Part shown: positions 33,356-45,757 of the stretch, in pieces
Layout: each line of letters starts with the position of its first letter
How positions within the stretch are numbered: position 1 is the first letter of the stretch
Assembly (NCBI GenBank): GCA_032622095.1
Contig: CP136061.1
Span: 266,669,551 to 266,733,550, forward strand
Direction: 5' to 3'
Origin: Siphonodentalium dalli
Lineage: Eukaryota; Mollusca; Scaphopoda; Gadilida; Siphonodentaliidae
Length of the DNA: 64,000 nt
Notes under the pieces: model-generated
What the model was told of the DNA's origin: nothing
Database searches by the model: none
What the model saw: only the letters and a program-made list of their open reading frames with translations
Made by a program: the position numbers and the translations under genes

Positions 33356-34354
33356 CTGTCTTGGTAAAGTGAGGATATGATTCAGATGGAGCCGATTGAT
33401 TACAATGCTGTGTACATATAATATTGTTTATGTCATTGCTACGCCCGTCGCCGTGTGATGTCAGACGATCTGGTGGGGGTAAGTTTCGCGCTCAGCAGTG
33501 TTTCATAACCTTTTATGTATACTAGATTAAACAATTTGTGAATGACTTTCTGAATAGAGTGGTGAAGAACATATAGTTAGGGTGTGCTTACATTGCTGTA
33601 GATCTGTATACAGTTCGACACGCATACTAGTGTAAACATGTTGAAAAATAAATGCACACAGAAAGAAAACAGTATTCGTTCGTGTGAGCAAAAATTGTGT
33701 CCGTTATAATTAACGGTCAACACCGAGGCATTGTGACAGGCAAATCTGATTTGATTAATTGTTACTCGGGCTTGGCGAATGTGCACACTTAATCTTTCTT
33801 TGTCATTTCAACCCATGTATTACACACTGTGTAAGCGAGAACCTGTGTACTGGTAGATGAAGTAGCCCTATTTCTAGTTGTGTTTATACATGTACACTGT
33901 TGTTCACTGTGAATTCATATTTGATGTGTTCTCATGCTCCTTTCATTCTTTCTTCGAACCATTATCAACTGGTGCAAGAATAAACTGCTTTGGTCTGCTG
34001 ATAGTTGATTCATTATTTTGTTTGGCCTAAACTGACACGACTCATAGTGAATTGTCAATAATCAGAGTACTGGTGAGCGTCAGTAATCATGTTGTGATCA
34101 CAGCAATATGTGACACGTGACTTCACACAGATATGTATACATATCTACAGCAACGTAAAGAACCCTTATGCCCAATGGTTCCTTAGTCTTGACTTATTTC
34201 CGAAAATACTTTAGTGGGGCGTTTTTGTCGATTTTTAAATGTTGTGTATAAATAGCAAAAAAAGAAGGAATGCTCATTGTGTAAAATTACAGGAACATAC
34301 CTCGAACAGTATTTAATGTATGTGAAAAGTTTTCTGAACTGCAATCAGAACAAT

Positions 34355-35183
34355 AGGATCTATATCTGTATCTGTATCTGTCTGTATCTGTATCTGTATC
34401 TGTATCTGTCTGTATCTGTATCTGTATCTGTATCTGTCTGTATCTGTATCTGTCTGTATCTGTATCTGTATCTGTCTGTATCTGTATCTGTCTGTATCTG
34501 TATCTGTATCTGTCTGTATCTGTATCTGTATCTGTATCTGTATCTGTATCTGTATCTGTCTGTATCTGTATCTGTATCTGTATCTGTATCTGTATCTGTA
34601 TCTGTCTGTATCTGTATCTGTATCTGTCTGTATCTGTATCTGTATCTGTCTGTATCTGTATCTGTATCTGTCTGTATCTGTATCTGTATCTGTATCTGTC
34701 TGTATCTGTATCTGTATCTGTCTATCTGTCTGTATCTGTATCTGTATCTGTATCTGTATCTGTCTGTATCTGTATCTGTATCTGTATCTGTCTGTATCTG
34801 TATCTGTATCTGTCTGTATCTGTCTGTATCTGTATCTGTATCTGTCTGTATCTGTATATGTATCTGTATCTGTATCTGTCTGTATCTGTCTGTATCTGTC
34901 TGTATCTGTCTGTATCTGTATCTGTATCTGTCTGTATCTGTATCTGTCTGTATCTGTCTGTATCTGTCTGTATCTGTCTGTATCTGTCTGTATCTGTCTG
35001 TATCTGTATCTGTATCTGTCTGTATCTGTCTGTATCTGTATCTGTATCTGTCTGTATCTGTATCTGTCTGTATCTGTATATGTATCTGTATCTGTATCTG
35101 TATCTGTCTGTATCTGTCTGTATCTGTCTGTATCTGTATCTGTCTGTCTGTATCTGTCTGTATCTGTATCTGTATCTGTATCT
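34355..35183. repeat. (TATCTG)n / TGTCTG array
   Basis: About 830 bp of TATCTG hexamers with frequent TGTC insertions (CTGTCTGTATCTG). It makes ORFs over 300 codons long in several frames, none of them real. On the - strand it follows the 3' end of the LINE fragment as (CAGATA)n. Confidence 0.97.
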
Positions 35184-35370
35184 GGTTCAGCGTAGGATCC
35201 TTCCGGATATAAGTACGCCGGGGGCCTGGGGCTGGATCAATATGGTGGTGTTTGACTGCAGGATGATGTTGTCTCCAGCAGTGTGGCACATGCACTTTCC
35301 TCAAGCTGATTCCATTCTAGGATAGTTCTTGGGAAGAATGAATGTTCAAGTTCTTTAGTGTCGGCGGTGA

Positions 35371-37007
35371 TCAGCTTGAAGGGTTTTGAGTTATTATACA
35401 CTCATAATTTTGCACAATATTTTGTGACTGATAACCCTCGAAATGTTTAGCAACGATCTTTCGGCCCACTTTTCTATCGATTAATATGTCACGGGTTGAG
35501 ACAGATGGTAACTTCCCGTCAGCTATTTTAAGGAAGAGTGTCAACCCATGGGTGCGTCTTCTATCTTGGAGTGGTTGGAGTCCTATGTGTTCTTTCATGG
35601 CTGCGACAGCTCCTTCTTCTCTGGATCTCCAGTCATTTGTGATGAATCTGGCTGCTCTTTTCTGGATCCGTTCAATTGCATCGATGTCTTTTTGCAGGAA
35701 CGGATCCCACACCTCAGCAGAATAGTCGAGTTTCGATCTTACCAACGTCTCGTATGCTATTTGCTTGCTCTTTGGTGGTGCCCGATGGAGGTTTCTTCTG
35801 AGGAAGCCGAGTGTGCTGCTTGCCTTGCTCGTCATTTTATTTTTGTGGTTTGTCCAAGATAGGTCGTTGGATAGTGAGACGCCCAGATAAGGAGTATTAT
35901 CGACTGTTTGCAGGATGTGATTGCAGAGTTTGTACATGTGGGTGGTCTTCGATTTTATTGACATCACGAAGCATTATTTTGGCATTGAAGCGCATACCCC
36001 AGTCGTCTGCCCATTGTTCTAGATGTTTGAGATCTTGCTGGAGTACTTCGTGATCCCTTTGTGATGTTATCTGTCGGTAGAGGAGGCAGTCGTCTGCAAA
36101 GAGACGTGTTTGTGAAGATACGCATTCCGGGTATATCATTAATATTTACATGGCACAGGAAGAGTAGCGGGCCGAGGATAATACCCTGAGGAACACCGGA
36201 CTCCACTGGTTCTTTTTGGGAGCATGATCATTCGACGACGACCCTCATGTGACGTTTTGTGAGGAAGGTGGTTAGCCATTTATGGATGTTTCCGTTTATG
36301 CCGTAGTTCTCGAGTTTGGATAGTAGCTTTTTGTGTGGAACAGTATCAAATGCTTTGCTAAAATCGAGAACTACCATGTCAGTCTGGATTTTCTTGTCGA
36401 ATGAGGTGAATAGGTCTTGAGTGGTGTTGATCAGTTGAGTCACGCATGAATGGCCCTTTCGGAATCCATCGTTTAAGCCGGTTAAGATTTTATGGTTTTC
36501 TAGATGGTTCATGATGTGTCGATAGATGATATGTTCCAATATTTTGCAGCTGACAGATGTAAGGGAGACGGGTCTATAATTCTCTGCTCCATATATATCA
36601 CCTTTCTTGTAAACAGGTGTGATGTTAGCATCGAGCCAGTCATTTGGGAGGCTTCCTGGGGCTATGGGCCTTTCACATATGTATTTCAGGCCTGGGGTGA
36701 TGTGGTAAGCGCAGGTACGAAGCACTATGTTTGGGATGGCATCGGGTCCTGGGGCCTTAGATTGTTTCACATCTAGTAGTAGTTTGGTAACGCCATCGAG
36801 TGATATGTTTAGTGGTTCAATCCATGGTGTTTTTGCAGCTGATGTATGGCTTGCTCTGATGGAGTCTGTATCTTTTGTGAAGACTGATATAAATTGTTCC
36901 ACTAATATCTCTGCTTTGTCTCGGCTGCTGTTTAGTAATTGGCCTTTTCTTTTAAGCGGAGGTACTCCGATGCTATCTTGGCGTTTGGCTTTCATGTAAA
37001 ATAACAT
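35371..37007 (-). pseudogene. decayed LINE reverse transcriptase (CR1/Jockey-like)
   Basis: The upstream block (37007-36228) has the RT fingers and palm: KAPGPDAIPN, ANITPVYKKGD, ENYRPVSLTS, then VVLDFSKAFDTVPH. After an in-frame TGA (near 36228) the same frame continues with ESGVPQGIILGPLLF. A frameshift near 36140 leads to LFADDCLLYR, the catalytic Asp-Asp motif (Phe instead of the usual Tyr). A second frameshift near 35975 leads to YLGVSLSNDLSW, then ERIQKRAARFITNDW, the typical LINE C-terminus. No endonuclease domain is seen, so the copy is 5'-truncated. It is not functional. Confidence 0.9.
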
Positions 37008-37147
37008 GAAATTTAAAGGACTTGTAAATTTTAATTGTATTTACGTCCCTGAAAATCCTTAAATTGATGATTTGAGAAAATTACCCCAAATTAATTTCAC
37101 AAAATTCACCAATTTCCATTTTTCTGATTTCAGCTGAATGGTAATTA

Positions 37148-39741
37148 TTATCACAGGTATTAGGCACAATTTTTTTTTATTTAATTTAATCAAAATCTCG
37201 GAAAGGTAAGTATCAAGGCTGATAGTGAAAATAGGAGGTCAAAAAATCATCCTCACAAAAGCAAAATGTTTTATCAAATTGATCTGGAATTCTAGCATTA
37301 TGTGCCCAAGTAATCATATTTTTTTGTTAAAGTTTAGCTTTCCGTCGTACTTTAAACAAGTGAGCATAGAAAATCATTCGAAGTTGTCAATGAAATTTAT
37401 TTTTTGGTACCCGAAACGTCCGTCCAATGAAAAATCAAAAAATCAAATAATCTAACCCCTAAATCACCGAAATCTATACTATTATCACCAAACTAAATAG
37501 CCCTATTGTCAAACAGACGTTGTTTCATGAAGTACAGCTAATTTGGGGAGTGTTAATCAACATACATCGTGTTTAATAACGATTTATGTCCTTTCTTTTC
37601 GTCAGTTTTACAGATTTCTATTCACGGGAAGCCATTTTGCAAAACTGAAAGCGAAACTAACTTGAACTTTATTAAATTAATTTTAATAGATCTCCCTTTT
37701 AATTGATATCCGGCATTCTTAATGACAAAAATAATGCGGTGGACAGGGGGGGGGTCGTGCAAAAAAAATCCGACACAAGGCCAGTGGGGGTGGGGACGCA
37801 GCTCCTGAAAACACGTTTTTTCCGGTGTTTTCTGGTGCTTGCAAATTTTGTCATTTTGCCCTTTTTTGACCTAATTACAAGCTGTTTAGCCTATATAATG
37901 ATTGTTTTGATGTGTTATGATCTAAATAACACCTGTAGTGTACACACAAGATACTAGGTACAGTTATCTGTGGTCAGGTTGGCCTCAGAATGTTTTGATT
38001 ATTTGGTCCCTTCTAATACTAAGTAAACCTTCGTGAAATTTTTAACTGCGCTGGCCCACCTGGGTTGGATAACCACTTGGTATGTAAATATATTATAATG
38101 AACTCTAAAGACAAATAAACCACATATACTTCAGTAAGTAAAATAAAATATCACATTACCACTATCTGTGGTATCAAACTGAAATTCAACTCTCCAATTA
38201 AGTCTGATATGAAACTGAAATAATGTGTAAAATAAATGTAGAACATGCCTGTTCTCTAATCTATAAACATGTTTCTGGCACAAAGTTACTAATACTATAA
38301 AAGACAAAAGTGCTACAGTCTTACATACCCAATTATTAATGAACAGACATTCACATGGATCTCTATCAGTCTCAATAGCATTTTCTTAGTAAAACATGAC
38401 TGTCTTTCACTTGTGAAATAATGAGATATTATTTATTTATATGCGCTATTCTACAACCATTTAGCTATATTAAAATGATCCATCTAACCACGTACACTGC
38501 ATATTGTAAAACAGGCAAGAAATAGTTTGATAAGTGTCTAGTCTGAAATACTTGGGTAATTTTGTACCAGAAAATGTAACCAAAGTTTCTTGTTAAACTC
38601 ATTCATTTCTTAATCCAGATTAGATAAAGATTTTGTAAGTCACTTTGCACAACGATAATTGAAACTTCACCTGAGTTTAAATTAACTTAAATAATTTTTC
38701 AATCAGCTTCAACGTTTTTCAAAATTCAATTTAGAAATGTTAGTTGAACGACATCGATGATAAAACGAAAATGAATATATCTGATACATTTTGCATAGAA
38801 AGTCACTGCTACATCTGCCTCCATTAAATCCAATAAGATCGGAGTGGATCGTTCATAGGAAACTACATTAATACCACCAGTCAAAACACTTATAAGGACA
38901 CACTTCCAATGGAAATATATAGGACATACACTTTATGAAATACTGCATAACAAAAAGAGCTGAACTGTCTCAGCACAAGCAATACACTCATATGAGATTT
39001 AAAACATTTATCTAGAAAACCCCATCTCAACCTGGGCAGCATATAATTTTCCGGTGTGCTGTGTGTTTACAACTTCACTTTAACTAGCAACTTTAAAAAA
39101 TATATAAAGTAATTTTTTTCCTGCCCCCCCCCCCCCCCCCCCTGCGGTGGATATATAATACCCACTAGATAAGGAATTAGTTTTTTTTTTTATCGATGTA
39201 ATATTATTTTATTTTGAAGTCATTTACTGCAGCGTTTCTCGAGTTTGTTCGCACTTTCAAAATGGCCTCCCGAGAATAGAATCATGTAAAACTGACGGCA
39301 AAAAAAAGTCAAAAATCGTTATTAAACTCGATGTATGTTGAGTACCACACCCAAATTAGCTGTCCTTCTTGAAACAACGTCTGTTTGATAATAGGGCTAT
39401 TTAGTTTGATGATTAGAGTATAGATTTCGGTGATTTAGTTGTTGGATTGTTTTATTTTTTATTTTTCATTGGACGGACGTTTCGGGTACCAACCAAATAA
39501 ATTTGATTTATCAACTTTAAATGTTTTTCTATGTTCACTAATCTCAAATACGACGGCGAACCAAACTTTTTTGAAAACTATGATTATTTGGTCACATAGT
39601 GCTGCAATTACAGATCAATAACAAATAAAATGTTGCTTTTGTAGAGAAAAATGCTGACCTCTATCAAAAATGAGATAGATACCTTTCCGAGATGTTGATT
39701 AAATTTAAAAAATACAGTTTGTGCCTAATACCTGTGATTAT
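37148..39741. mobile_element. 2.6-kb foldback element
   Basis: Sequence from about 37150 to 37680 recurs inverted at about 39200-39740. Matching blocks: CACAGGTATTAGGCACAA with TTTGTGCCTAATACCTGTG; GGTACCCGAAACGTCCGTCC with GGACGGACGTTTCGGGTACC; ACCGAAATCTATACT with its complement. Arms are diverged, about 500-550 bp. The 1.5-kb centre (37700-39190) shows no coding sequence. It ends 120 bp from PM20D2 exon 5. Confidence 0.85.
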
Positions 39742-39861
39742 TATGTTGTTTCAATATAAAGGGTTTATGTAAACTTATTCCTACAAATACAAATTCTGTT
39801 GCAATTAGTTTCTGGTTTGCATGCCTTTTTTCCCCTCGTAAATGCATGAGACTAAAATTAC

Positions 39862-40096
39862 CTGCAGCTTTTGCGAATTCTTCAGAATGTATGGTCGCAG
39901 CGCTCCCGATTGAGAAGTTGGGATGAATAGCGGGAACTTTATAAGACACATTCCCCATGTCTGTACTTCCTGCCTTGGAGACGGGTTCTCGGCAATCAAC
40001 GCCGAATTCCAGACAGTTCTGAATGTAGGTTTCCTTCAGCGGGCCATTATAAAGAACGTCGAGGTAAGCGTCACAGTCTGTTAGCAGGTATTCTAC
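39862..40096 (-). CDS. PM20D2 exon 5
   Basis: The acceptor TTGTTTCAG precedes 40096 and the donor GTAATTTTAG follows 39862. Phase 0 in, phase 1 out. Residues about 299-376. It carries GSTDMGNVSYKVPAIHPNFS: the STDMGNVS block and the His of the AIHP motif (about residue 356) are the C-terminal active-site elements of M20D-type peptidases. Confidence 0.92.
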
Positions 40097-40254
40097 CTGA
40101 AACAATGCAGCTAGAAACTGTTAGATTATGTGACAACTGTTCACTACTGACTTGAAACTAGCCCAATGTCTCATGTAATAATTATTATGAATTCATTTTT
40201 ATTATGAATATAAAGTATAAATATATAAAACAAACAGCATTAATAAAACACAAT

Positions 40255-40390
40255 ATGGTCCCAATCGTCCTGACTCAAGGTCCCAATCATCCAAGGTCCC
40301 AATCGCCCGAGGTCCAAACATCCGAGGTGCCAATCGTCCAAGGTCCCAATCACCCGAGGTGCCAATCGTCCAAGGTCACAATCGTACTAA
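40255..40390. repeat. short tandem repeat, 16-17 bp
   Basis: About eight units of the type AGGTCCCAATCGTCC or AGGTGCCAATCGTCC. Confidence 0.85.
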
Positions 40391-41270
40391 TTTTCAGATA
40401 ATAAGTTCAACAAACGGTTATATGGAATTATGAATATTCAAAAGTTCCATATATGGAATGCACCTCCAAAACTGTGATATGTAGCACTCAAACAACAGAA
40501 CGGGGGCTGGATATTCACGCAGTTCATATGAATAAGCGAGATCACTGAGTCGCGGCCGTATTGAATTCATCCATGCAGTCCCGTTCCGTGGTTACATAGA
40601 TTCATCCAGCCCCGGTTCCGTGGTTTTAGTGCTACATTCATGTCAAGTTTTGGAGTAGAATTTTCATTTATGGAGCTTTAGAATATTCATGACTTCCACA
40701 TTTGGAAATGTTACTCCAGAGCTTTGACCAGTTGCACTAAAACTACTGAACCTGGCCTTGTGGATCCAATATAATTTATGGCCACGAGTTAGTGACAGGG
40801 CGTATCCAATATGGCCGCGACTCAATTATAAGCTTAGGATAGGTTAGGATAGGATAGGATAATTTATTATTATAGCAAATAGAGTATATAGACGGGCACT
40901 GTAATACTAATTAAACAGCAGACGACTTGTTTCCTAGCAACCGTAAGCTACACCAACTAATTAATTTGTGCGGATTCAATTCATTTAATTCATTTATTTC
41001 TCATTCCGTAATAAAGGCATTGAGATAAATATATGAAGTATTTACAGATATGTACATATTTACATGTGGTCAATAAATAATGTCATATATATCCTATAAT
41101 TTGGCTACCGTACATGTATATATGTACTTCAGTAGATTTAAACACTGTTTTATAATATGATATATTATAATGCATGGGCGTTCATGTACGTTATATGATA
41201 TATAAATCTAAGAAAATTCGTTGACTATTTGTGTCCCGCCATATCAAATCCAGTCGTAAGTCGGGATTGT
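40391..41270. repeat. intron 4 with an inverted-repeat family member
   Basis: About 40430-40820 is related to 56585-56760: CCATATATGGAA, TGTAGCACT, TTCCGTGGTTTTAGTGCTAC, GGATCCAATAT and GCGAGTTAGTGA blocks recur. A GGATAGGATA microsatellite lies at 40837-40862. Confidence 0.65.
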
Positions 41271-41570
41271 TTTACCCTGTGCCAATGCATTCTCTTATAT
41301 ATGCGAGTCGACCATAGGTCGCCTCGCATATATAAGAGAATGCATTGGCCTAACAATTTTTTATCATTGTTTTTAAATAAATGTTTCTTCCCACACATAT
41401 ATAGAAGCATATATAAGAGTGTCGTCTGCTCATGTTTGTCTGGGGTCTCTGTATGGGTGAAATTATAAAATTGTTAAAGAATACAAGAAAAAATTATTAA
41501 AATTGTAAAAAAAAATGTTAGGCCAATGCATTCTCTTATATATGCGAGGCGACCTATGGTTGCATGTTCG
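41271..41570. mobile_element. double-hairpin MITE, truncated
   Basis: TTTTACCCTGTGCC, then hairpin 41282-41348, a spacer like that of 1256-1626, then the right hairpin cut after GCGAGGCGACCTATGG. Same non-CCCTTT type as the element at 1256. Confidence 0.8.
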
Positions 41571-42360
41571 AAATTTGCACAATGTTGTTCTGTCATTTTC
41601 ATTCGTACAGTCTAGATAGTATTCAAACTGGAAATAGTGTTTGTATATTCGACAAATGTTGCCTCTACTACACTTATCAATATCGGTCGACCAAGACGAA
41701 ATAAAATTATCTATCAAGCAACATCTTATGTAATCAATTAATTGGTCTACATTTTGTATAGGTTCAGCTCCCCATAAGTGCGATTGGCCACATTCTTCTA
41801 ATACAGCACGTACCTTACCCATCCAGGGGAAACACGATTCGTTTTCGTTTGAAACAAGTATCGCGTAGGCTAGCTTATAAAGTGATTTACTATATATGCA
41901 ATGGTCACTGTTTATAATTTTACAACAAAACTTAATCATTCGTAATTTGATCAGTATAGTAAGTGGCAGTCGCCATACACCATGTAATTAGAGGTGCTAG
42001 GTTTTAATCTGAGGATATGCTTAATGAATATTCTATGTAAGTTTTCAACAATGTCGTTGTTTGCGTATTCCCATAATTCACATCCATATAAAGCAATAGG
42101 CGAAATAAGGGTGTCGAATAAATAAAACATATTTCTGATTGAGAGGCAATATTGTTCTGGCTTTTCCAATTAACGCGTACATGGCTTTTGTCGCTGAAAA
42201 AGAGCCTGAACGTTTAAAATTTATACCCAAATAATTAAAGTTTTGTACTCTCTCAATTTCGTGGCCGTCAAATTTGAAAATATGGGTTTTTGGCACACTT
42301 CGTCCTAAACATCCATTGGGCATGCATACAGGGCCGATGTGTGGTGGCAATGGTTCACGA
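41571..42360 (-). pseudogene. possible remnant of a LINE-type ORF C-terminus
   Basis: The - strand reads, in broken frames, HIFKFDGHEIERVQNFNYLG, then INFKRSGSF, then LFDTLISPIALYGCELWEY, then a Cys-poor tail. YLGI followed by PIALYGCELW is the pattern after the reverse transcriptase of many LINEs. At least two frame changes occur (near 42170 and 41945). No RT catalytic motif remains, so the call rests on these two patterns. Confidence 0.6.
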
Positions 42361-42382
42361 TTGAAGCCTTATATATATATAC

Positions 42383-42537
42383 CTCACATGACGTCATCAT
42401 AGCTGCGCCTTCGAAACATTTCTTCACTTTCTCCGTGAGATCTTTCAAGTCTTTCCCGTTGGAAGTTCGCACCCTGTACGCCATTTCAGTGTGTTGTGGG
42501 ATAATTCCCGCGGCTTGGCCACCATTTGTAATTATAC
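42383..42537 (-). CDS. PM20D2 exon 4
   Basis: The acceptor TTTTCAG precedes 42537 and the donor GTATATATAT follows 42383. Two bases complete Gly, then IITNGGQAAGIIPQHTEMAY and a Lys-rich helix ending KKCFEGAAMMTSCE. This is the dimerisation/lid domain segment of the M20 fold, and the NGG..IIP spacing matches PM20D2. Confidence 0.92.
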
Positions 42538-42549
42538 CTGAAAATGATA

Positions 42550-43335
42550 ATATATTATTGTCCCCAGATGATTTTTTTCGGGGAACTATTCAAATAGCCG
42601 GTGTCCGTCCGCCCGTCCGTGCGCGTGTATGTGTGTGTCCGGAAATGGTTTCCGGATGATAACTTTAGTTTCGGTTATTAGATCAAAAACAAATTTCATA
42701 GTTTCACAGGTCAAGTTCGAATATGGGTTTGCTCCGCCCATTTTTGCGAGAGTTATGGCCCTTTTTTTACTTAGACTCTTGTAATGTTCTGGATTCCGGA
42801 TGATAACTTCAGTTTGTGCGATCATATCTGAACCAAATTTGGTATGTGAGTTTATCAGCCCTATATACAGGTCAAGTTCGAATATGGGTTTGCTCTGCCC
42901 ATTTTGCGAGAGTTGTGGCCCTTTTTCGACTTAGAATCCTGTCAATTTCTGGTTTCCGGATGATAACTTTAGTTTGTGTGATCATATCTGAATCAAATTT
43001 AGTATGATAGTTTATCAGTCCAAATACAGGTCAGGTTCGAATATGGGTTTGCTCTGCCCATTTTTGTGTGAGTTATGGCCCTTTTACGACTTAGAATCCT
43101 GTCAATTTCTGGTTTCCGGATGATAACTTTAGTTTGTGTGATCATATCTAAATCAAATTTGGTATATGAGTTTATCAGCTCGAAATACAGATCAATTTCG
43201 AATATGGGTACGATCCACCCATTTTTGTCTGGTTGCTTCGGATTTAGGGTCCTTGTTATTTTTTTCAGAAAAGCTGATGCCCCCAATGAAGCCACTTTTT
43301 CGGGGGACACTGTAGCCGGGCGGCCTTTTATTATA
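42550..43335. repeat. dispersed element with internal tandem units
   Basis: The head has TGTCCCCAGATGATTTTTTT and a GTCCGTCCGCCCGTCC run. Then about four units of 140-150 bp, each with ATCATATCTGAACCAAATTT-like, TTCGAATATGGGTTTGCTC and GAGTTATGGCCC boxes. The end reads TTTTTCGGGGGACACTGTAG. No ORF. Confidence 0.8.
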
Positions 43336-43368
43336 CCTATATTTCAAAGGAATGGTTGCATAATCGGC

Positions 43369-43816
43369 AAGCCTTGAATATTGTGTCTGGCATTTGCAGA
43401 CCGAGGTCCCATCCAGAGGGTGAATTTAGTGACGCTATCCCGCACGGGGTCTAGCGTCACAAAATTCACCCTCTGTGGACCCCATTCTGTTTAGGCCTCA
43501 ACTGCTATGGGGACCCATAGGATCAGATTGAAGTTCTCCAGTTGAAGTTGGTTATGTTCGCCCATTAGTCACACCGATCATACATTTAATCTTCAGGACA
43601 TTAGGGGATATAGAAACTGAACAGACGGGAAAAAGTAACTAAAAACAATGTAAATTTGATACTATAGATACATGTACTTCTCAGAAGATGAGGCCTACGC
43701 ATAATGAGGTCCCGGATGGTGAATTTGGTGATGCTAGTCCACTGTGCGTGGTAGGATAACTAAATCCCCCCTCTGGGGACCTGATTCTGCAAATGACAGA
43801 CACACTATTTCAAGGA
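43369..43816. mobile_element. MITE, GCAGAATGAG double-hairpin family
   Basis: Ends AAGCCTTGAATATTGTGTC and GACAGACACACTATTTCAAG. Both hairpins are diverged but recognisable at about 43398-43490 and 43690-43790. Confidence 0.8.
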
Positions 43817-43959
43817 TAGGATCCTGGCAAAATTTATAACGGTCAGTGCAGAACATAATTACCAGACAAACTTAAAACAAACAAAAATAACGTTTATAAC
43901 GGTCAGTACAGAACATACATGTATAATTACCAGACAAACTTAAATAAAAACAAGAGCAC

Positions 43960-45145
43960 GCCGTCGGGGCGTGGCATAATGCGCCCGTTTCTGGAGTAGA
44001 GTGGGGCAAGGTTTAATTCATTTGTTTGAAACCTTTGACTTAGGACGAAATAATAACAAAAATAAAACACAATAAACTGGAAACTGCATATCAGGTAAAA
44101 TCTAAGTCGAATAAAAGGTCAGTAGACCTCATGTCCGCCTCTAAGTGTCGGCTTGATACGACCGTTGTTTGCGCATAAAAACCTGTCTCTAGTGCTAGTA
44201 AACCTATACATACCAAATTTAATTTCATTCAGTACACATTTACTAAAGTTATCACCCGGAAACCTCAAATTGGCAAAAATTCTATGTAAAAAAACTTGAC
44301 CTGTGTTTTGCTGGGAGAAAGACACATACCAACTTTGGTTCAGATCAAATAATCCAAACTGGAGTTATCGGTCGGAAACCAAAAAATGTTAACAGACGGC
44401 CAAATTCTAAGTCGAAAAATGGCCGTAACTCATGTAAAAATAACTGGACGGAACCCATATTCGAACTTGTACTGTATCTTTAGCTGGGAAATACACATAC
44501 CAACTTTGGTTCAGATCAAATATTCCAAACTGGAGTTATCGGTCGGAAACCAAAAATGTTAACAGACGGTCAAATTCTAAGTCGAAAAGAGAGCATAACT
44601 CTGGTGAAAATTGGCGGACGGAACCAGAATTCGAACTTGACCTGTCTTTTCTGCTAGTAAACCCACATTCCAAATTTAATTTAATTTGGTTCACTCTAAC
44701 TAAAGTTATCATCCGGAAACCTCGCACGCACGGACGCACGCACGCACAGGCTGATTATAATAGTCCTCCGAACCCGTTGGGTCGGCGGACAAAAAGGGGC
44801 ATAGCTCAGTCAAAATTATGCAGTCAAAACCCATATTCGAACTTGATCTGTATTTTGGGGTCGTAAATTAATGTACCAAATTTGGTTCAGTTCACTTGAT
44901 TCAATCTAAAGTTATCATCCGGAAACCGCAAATCAGGTAAAATCTAAGTCGAAAAAGGGGCATAACTCAGTCAAAATCATACGGACGAAACCCATATTCG
45001 AACCTGATCTGTATTTTGGTGTGGTAAACTAACATACCAAATTTGGTTCAGTTCACTCGATTCAATCTAAAGTTATCATCCGGAAACCAAAAGCGGACGG
45101 ACGGACAACCCATTTACATAATACGACCGTTTTTTTCAAACGGGC
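43960..45145. repeat. dispersed element with internal tandem units, reverse sense
   Basis: Seven or so loose units of 110-150 bp with AAAGTTATCATCCGGAAACC, ACCAAATTTGGTTCAGTTCA, CCATATTCGAACTTG and GGCATAACTCAGTCAAAAT boxes. These are the complements of the boxes in 42550-43335. A CGGACGGACGG run stands at the right end and an ACGCACGCACGG run near 44725. The two elements face each other. Confidence 0.8.
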
Positions 45146-45414
45146 GTATAAAAACTAACAAACAACGTTTTATGTGAAGTTTTAATTAGCTAAAAGCATT
45201 TATGTTTCGATCTAAAACTCCAAAGAAAACGTTGTATGTAACTTTATCTTTATCAACTCTACATGGTACATCGGGATATCTTGAGTGCGCATGTCACTAT
45301 TAGTCTTATCAGCGAAAATACTCATTGGAATGTAAGCAGCAGTCAAATATGTCGCTGACGTCAAGGGAAATCGAGGCCTGATGATATGACACTTACAAGT
45401 TTGTTTCTTTGTAC

Positions 45415-45551
45415 TTCCCATGAAATTTCCATGGTGGTTTACACTGTTCACGATATACTCTGGTACTTACCTTGAATTTTTGGGGTGAAGGAGAAGATCT
45501 CTGAATTCGCCACGGTGGTTTACACTTTTCATATATTACTCTGGCACTTAC
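45415..45551 (-). repeat. two decayed copies of the PM20D2 exon-3 tail
   Basis: The text CAGTGTAAACCACCATGG at the end of exon 3 recurs as AAGTGTAAACCACCGTGG (about 45530) and CAGTGTAAACCACCATGG (about 45440) on the - strand, each preceded by AGAGTA..ATATATGAA or AGAGTATATCGTGAA. The copies start right after a GTAAGT donor, and one ends in AAG GTAAGTACC, a possible cryptic donor. Confidence 0.88.
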
Positions 45552-45694
45552 CATGAATTCTCCATGGTGGTTTACACTGTTGACGTAGACACGAGATACT
45601 CTGGTACGCCAGCACAGCAGCGTCCAATGCGTTGTGCCCTTCCCAGGGAGCCGCCGAAGCGTGGGCTGCCGTACCCGTGAATTTAACTTTGATT
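45552..45694 (-). CDS. PM20D2 exon 3
   Basis: The acceptor CTACATACAG precedes 45694 and the donor GTAAGTGCC follows 45552. The first base completes Glu. [20 protein letters not shown] then [20 protein letters not shown] and KPPWRIHG. The [15 protein letters not shown] block is the M20 signature in which the His contributes to the active site across the dimer. Confidence 0.94.
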
Positions 45695-45757
45695 CTGTAT
45701 GTAGAAACATATAGGTCTCAATTATATATAGACATATAGTTCATCGAGTGACATTAT

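Larger units (their letters stand above)
31171..34352. other. intron 5, left part
   Basis: Contains a 144-codon ORF (31250-31684) with no recognised family, the dispersed repeat at 32478-32897, a (GA)n tract at 33275-33355 and a poly-G at 33183. No supported exon. Confidence 0.55.

Noticed and set aside
34277-35325. ORFs over 300 codons rich in Leu-Tyr-Ser-Val or Asp-Arg-Tyr
   Set aside because: They are translations of the (TATCTG)n array, open in every frame that lacks a stop in the hexamer.
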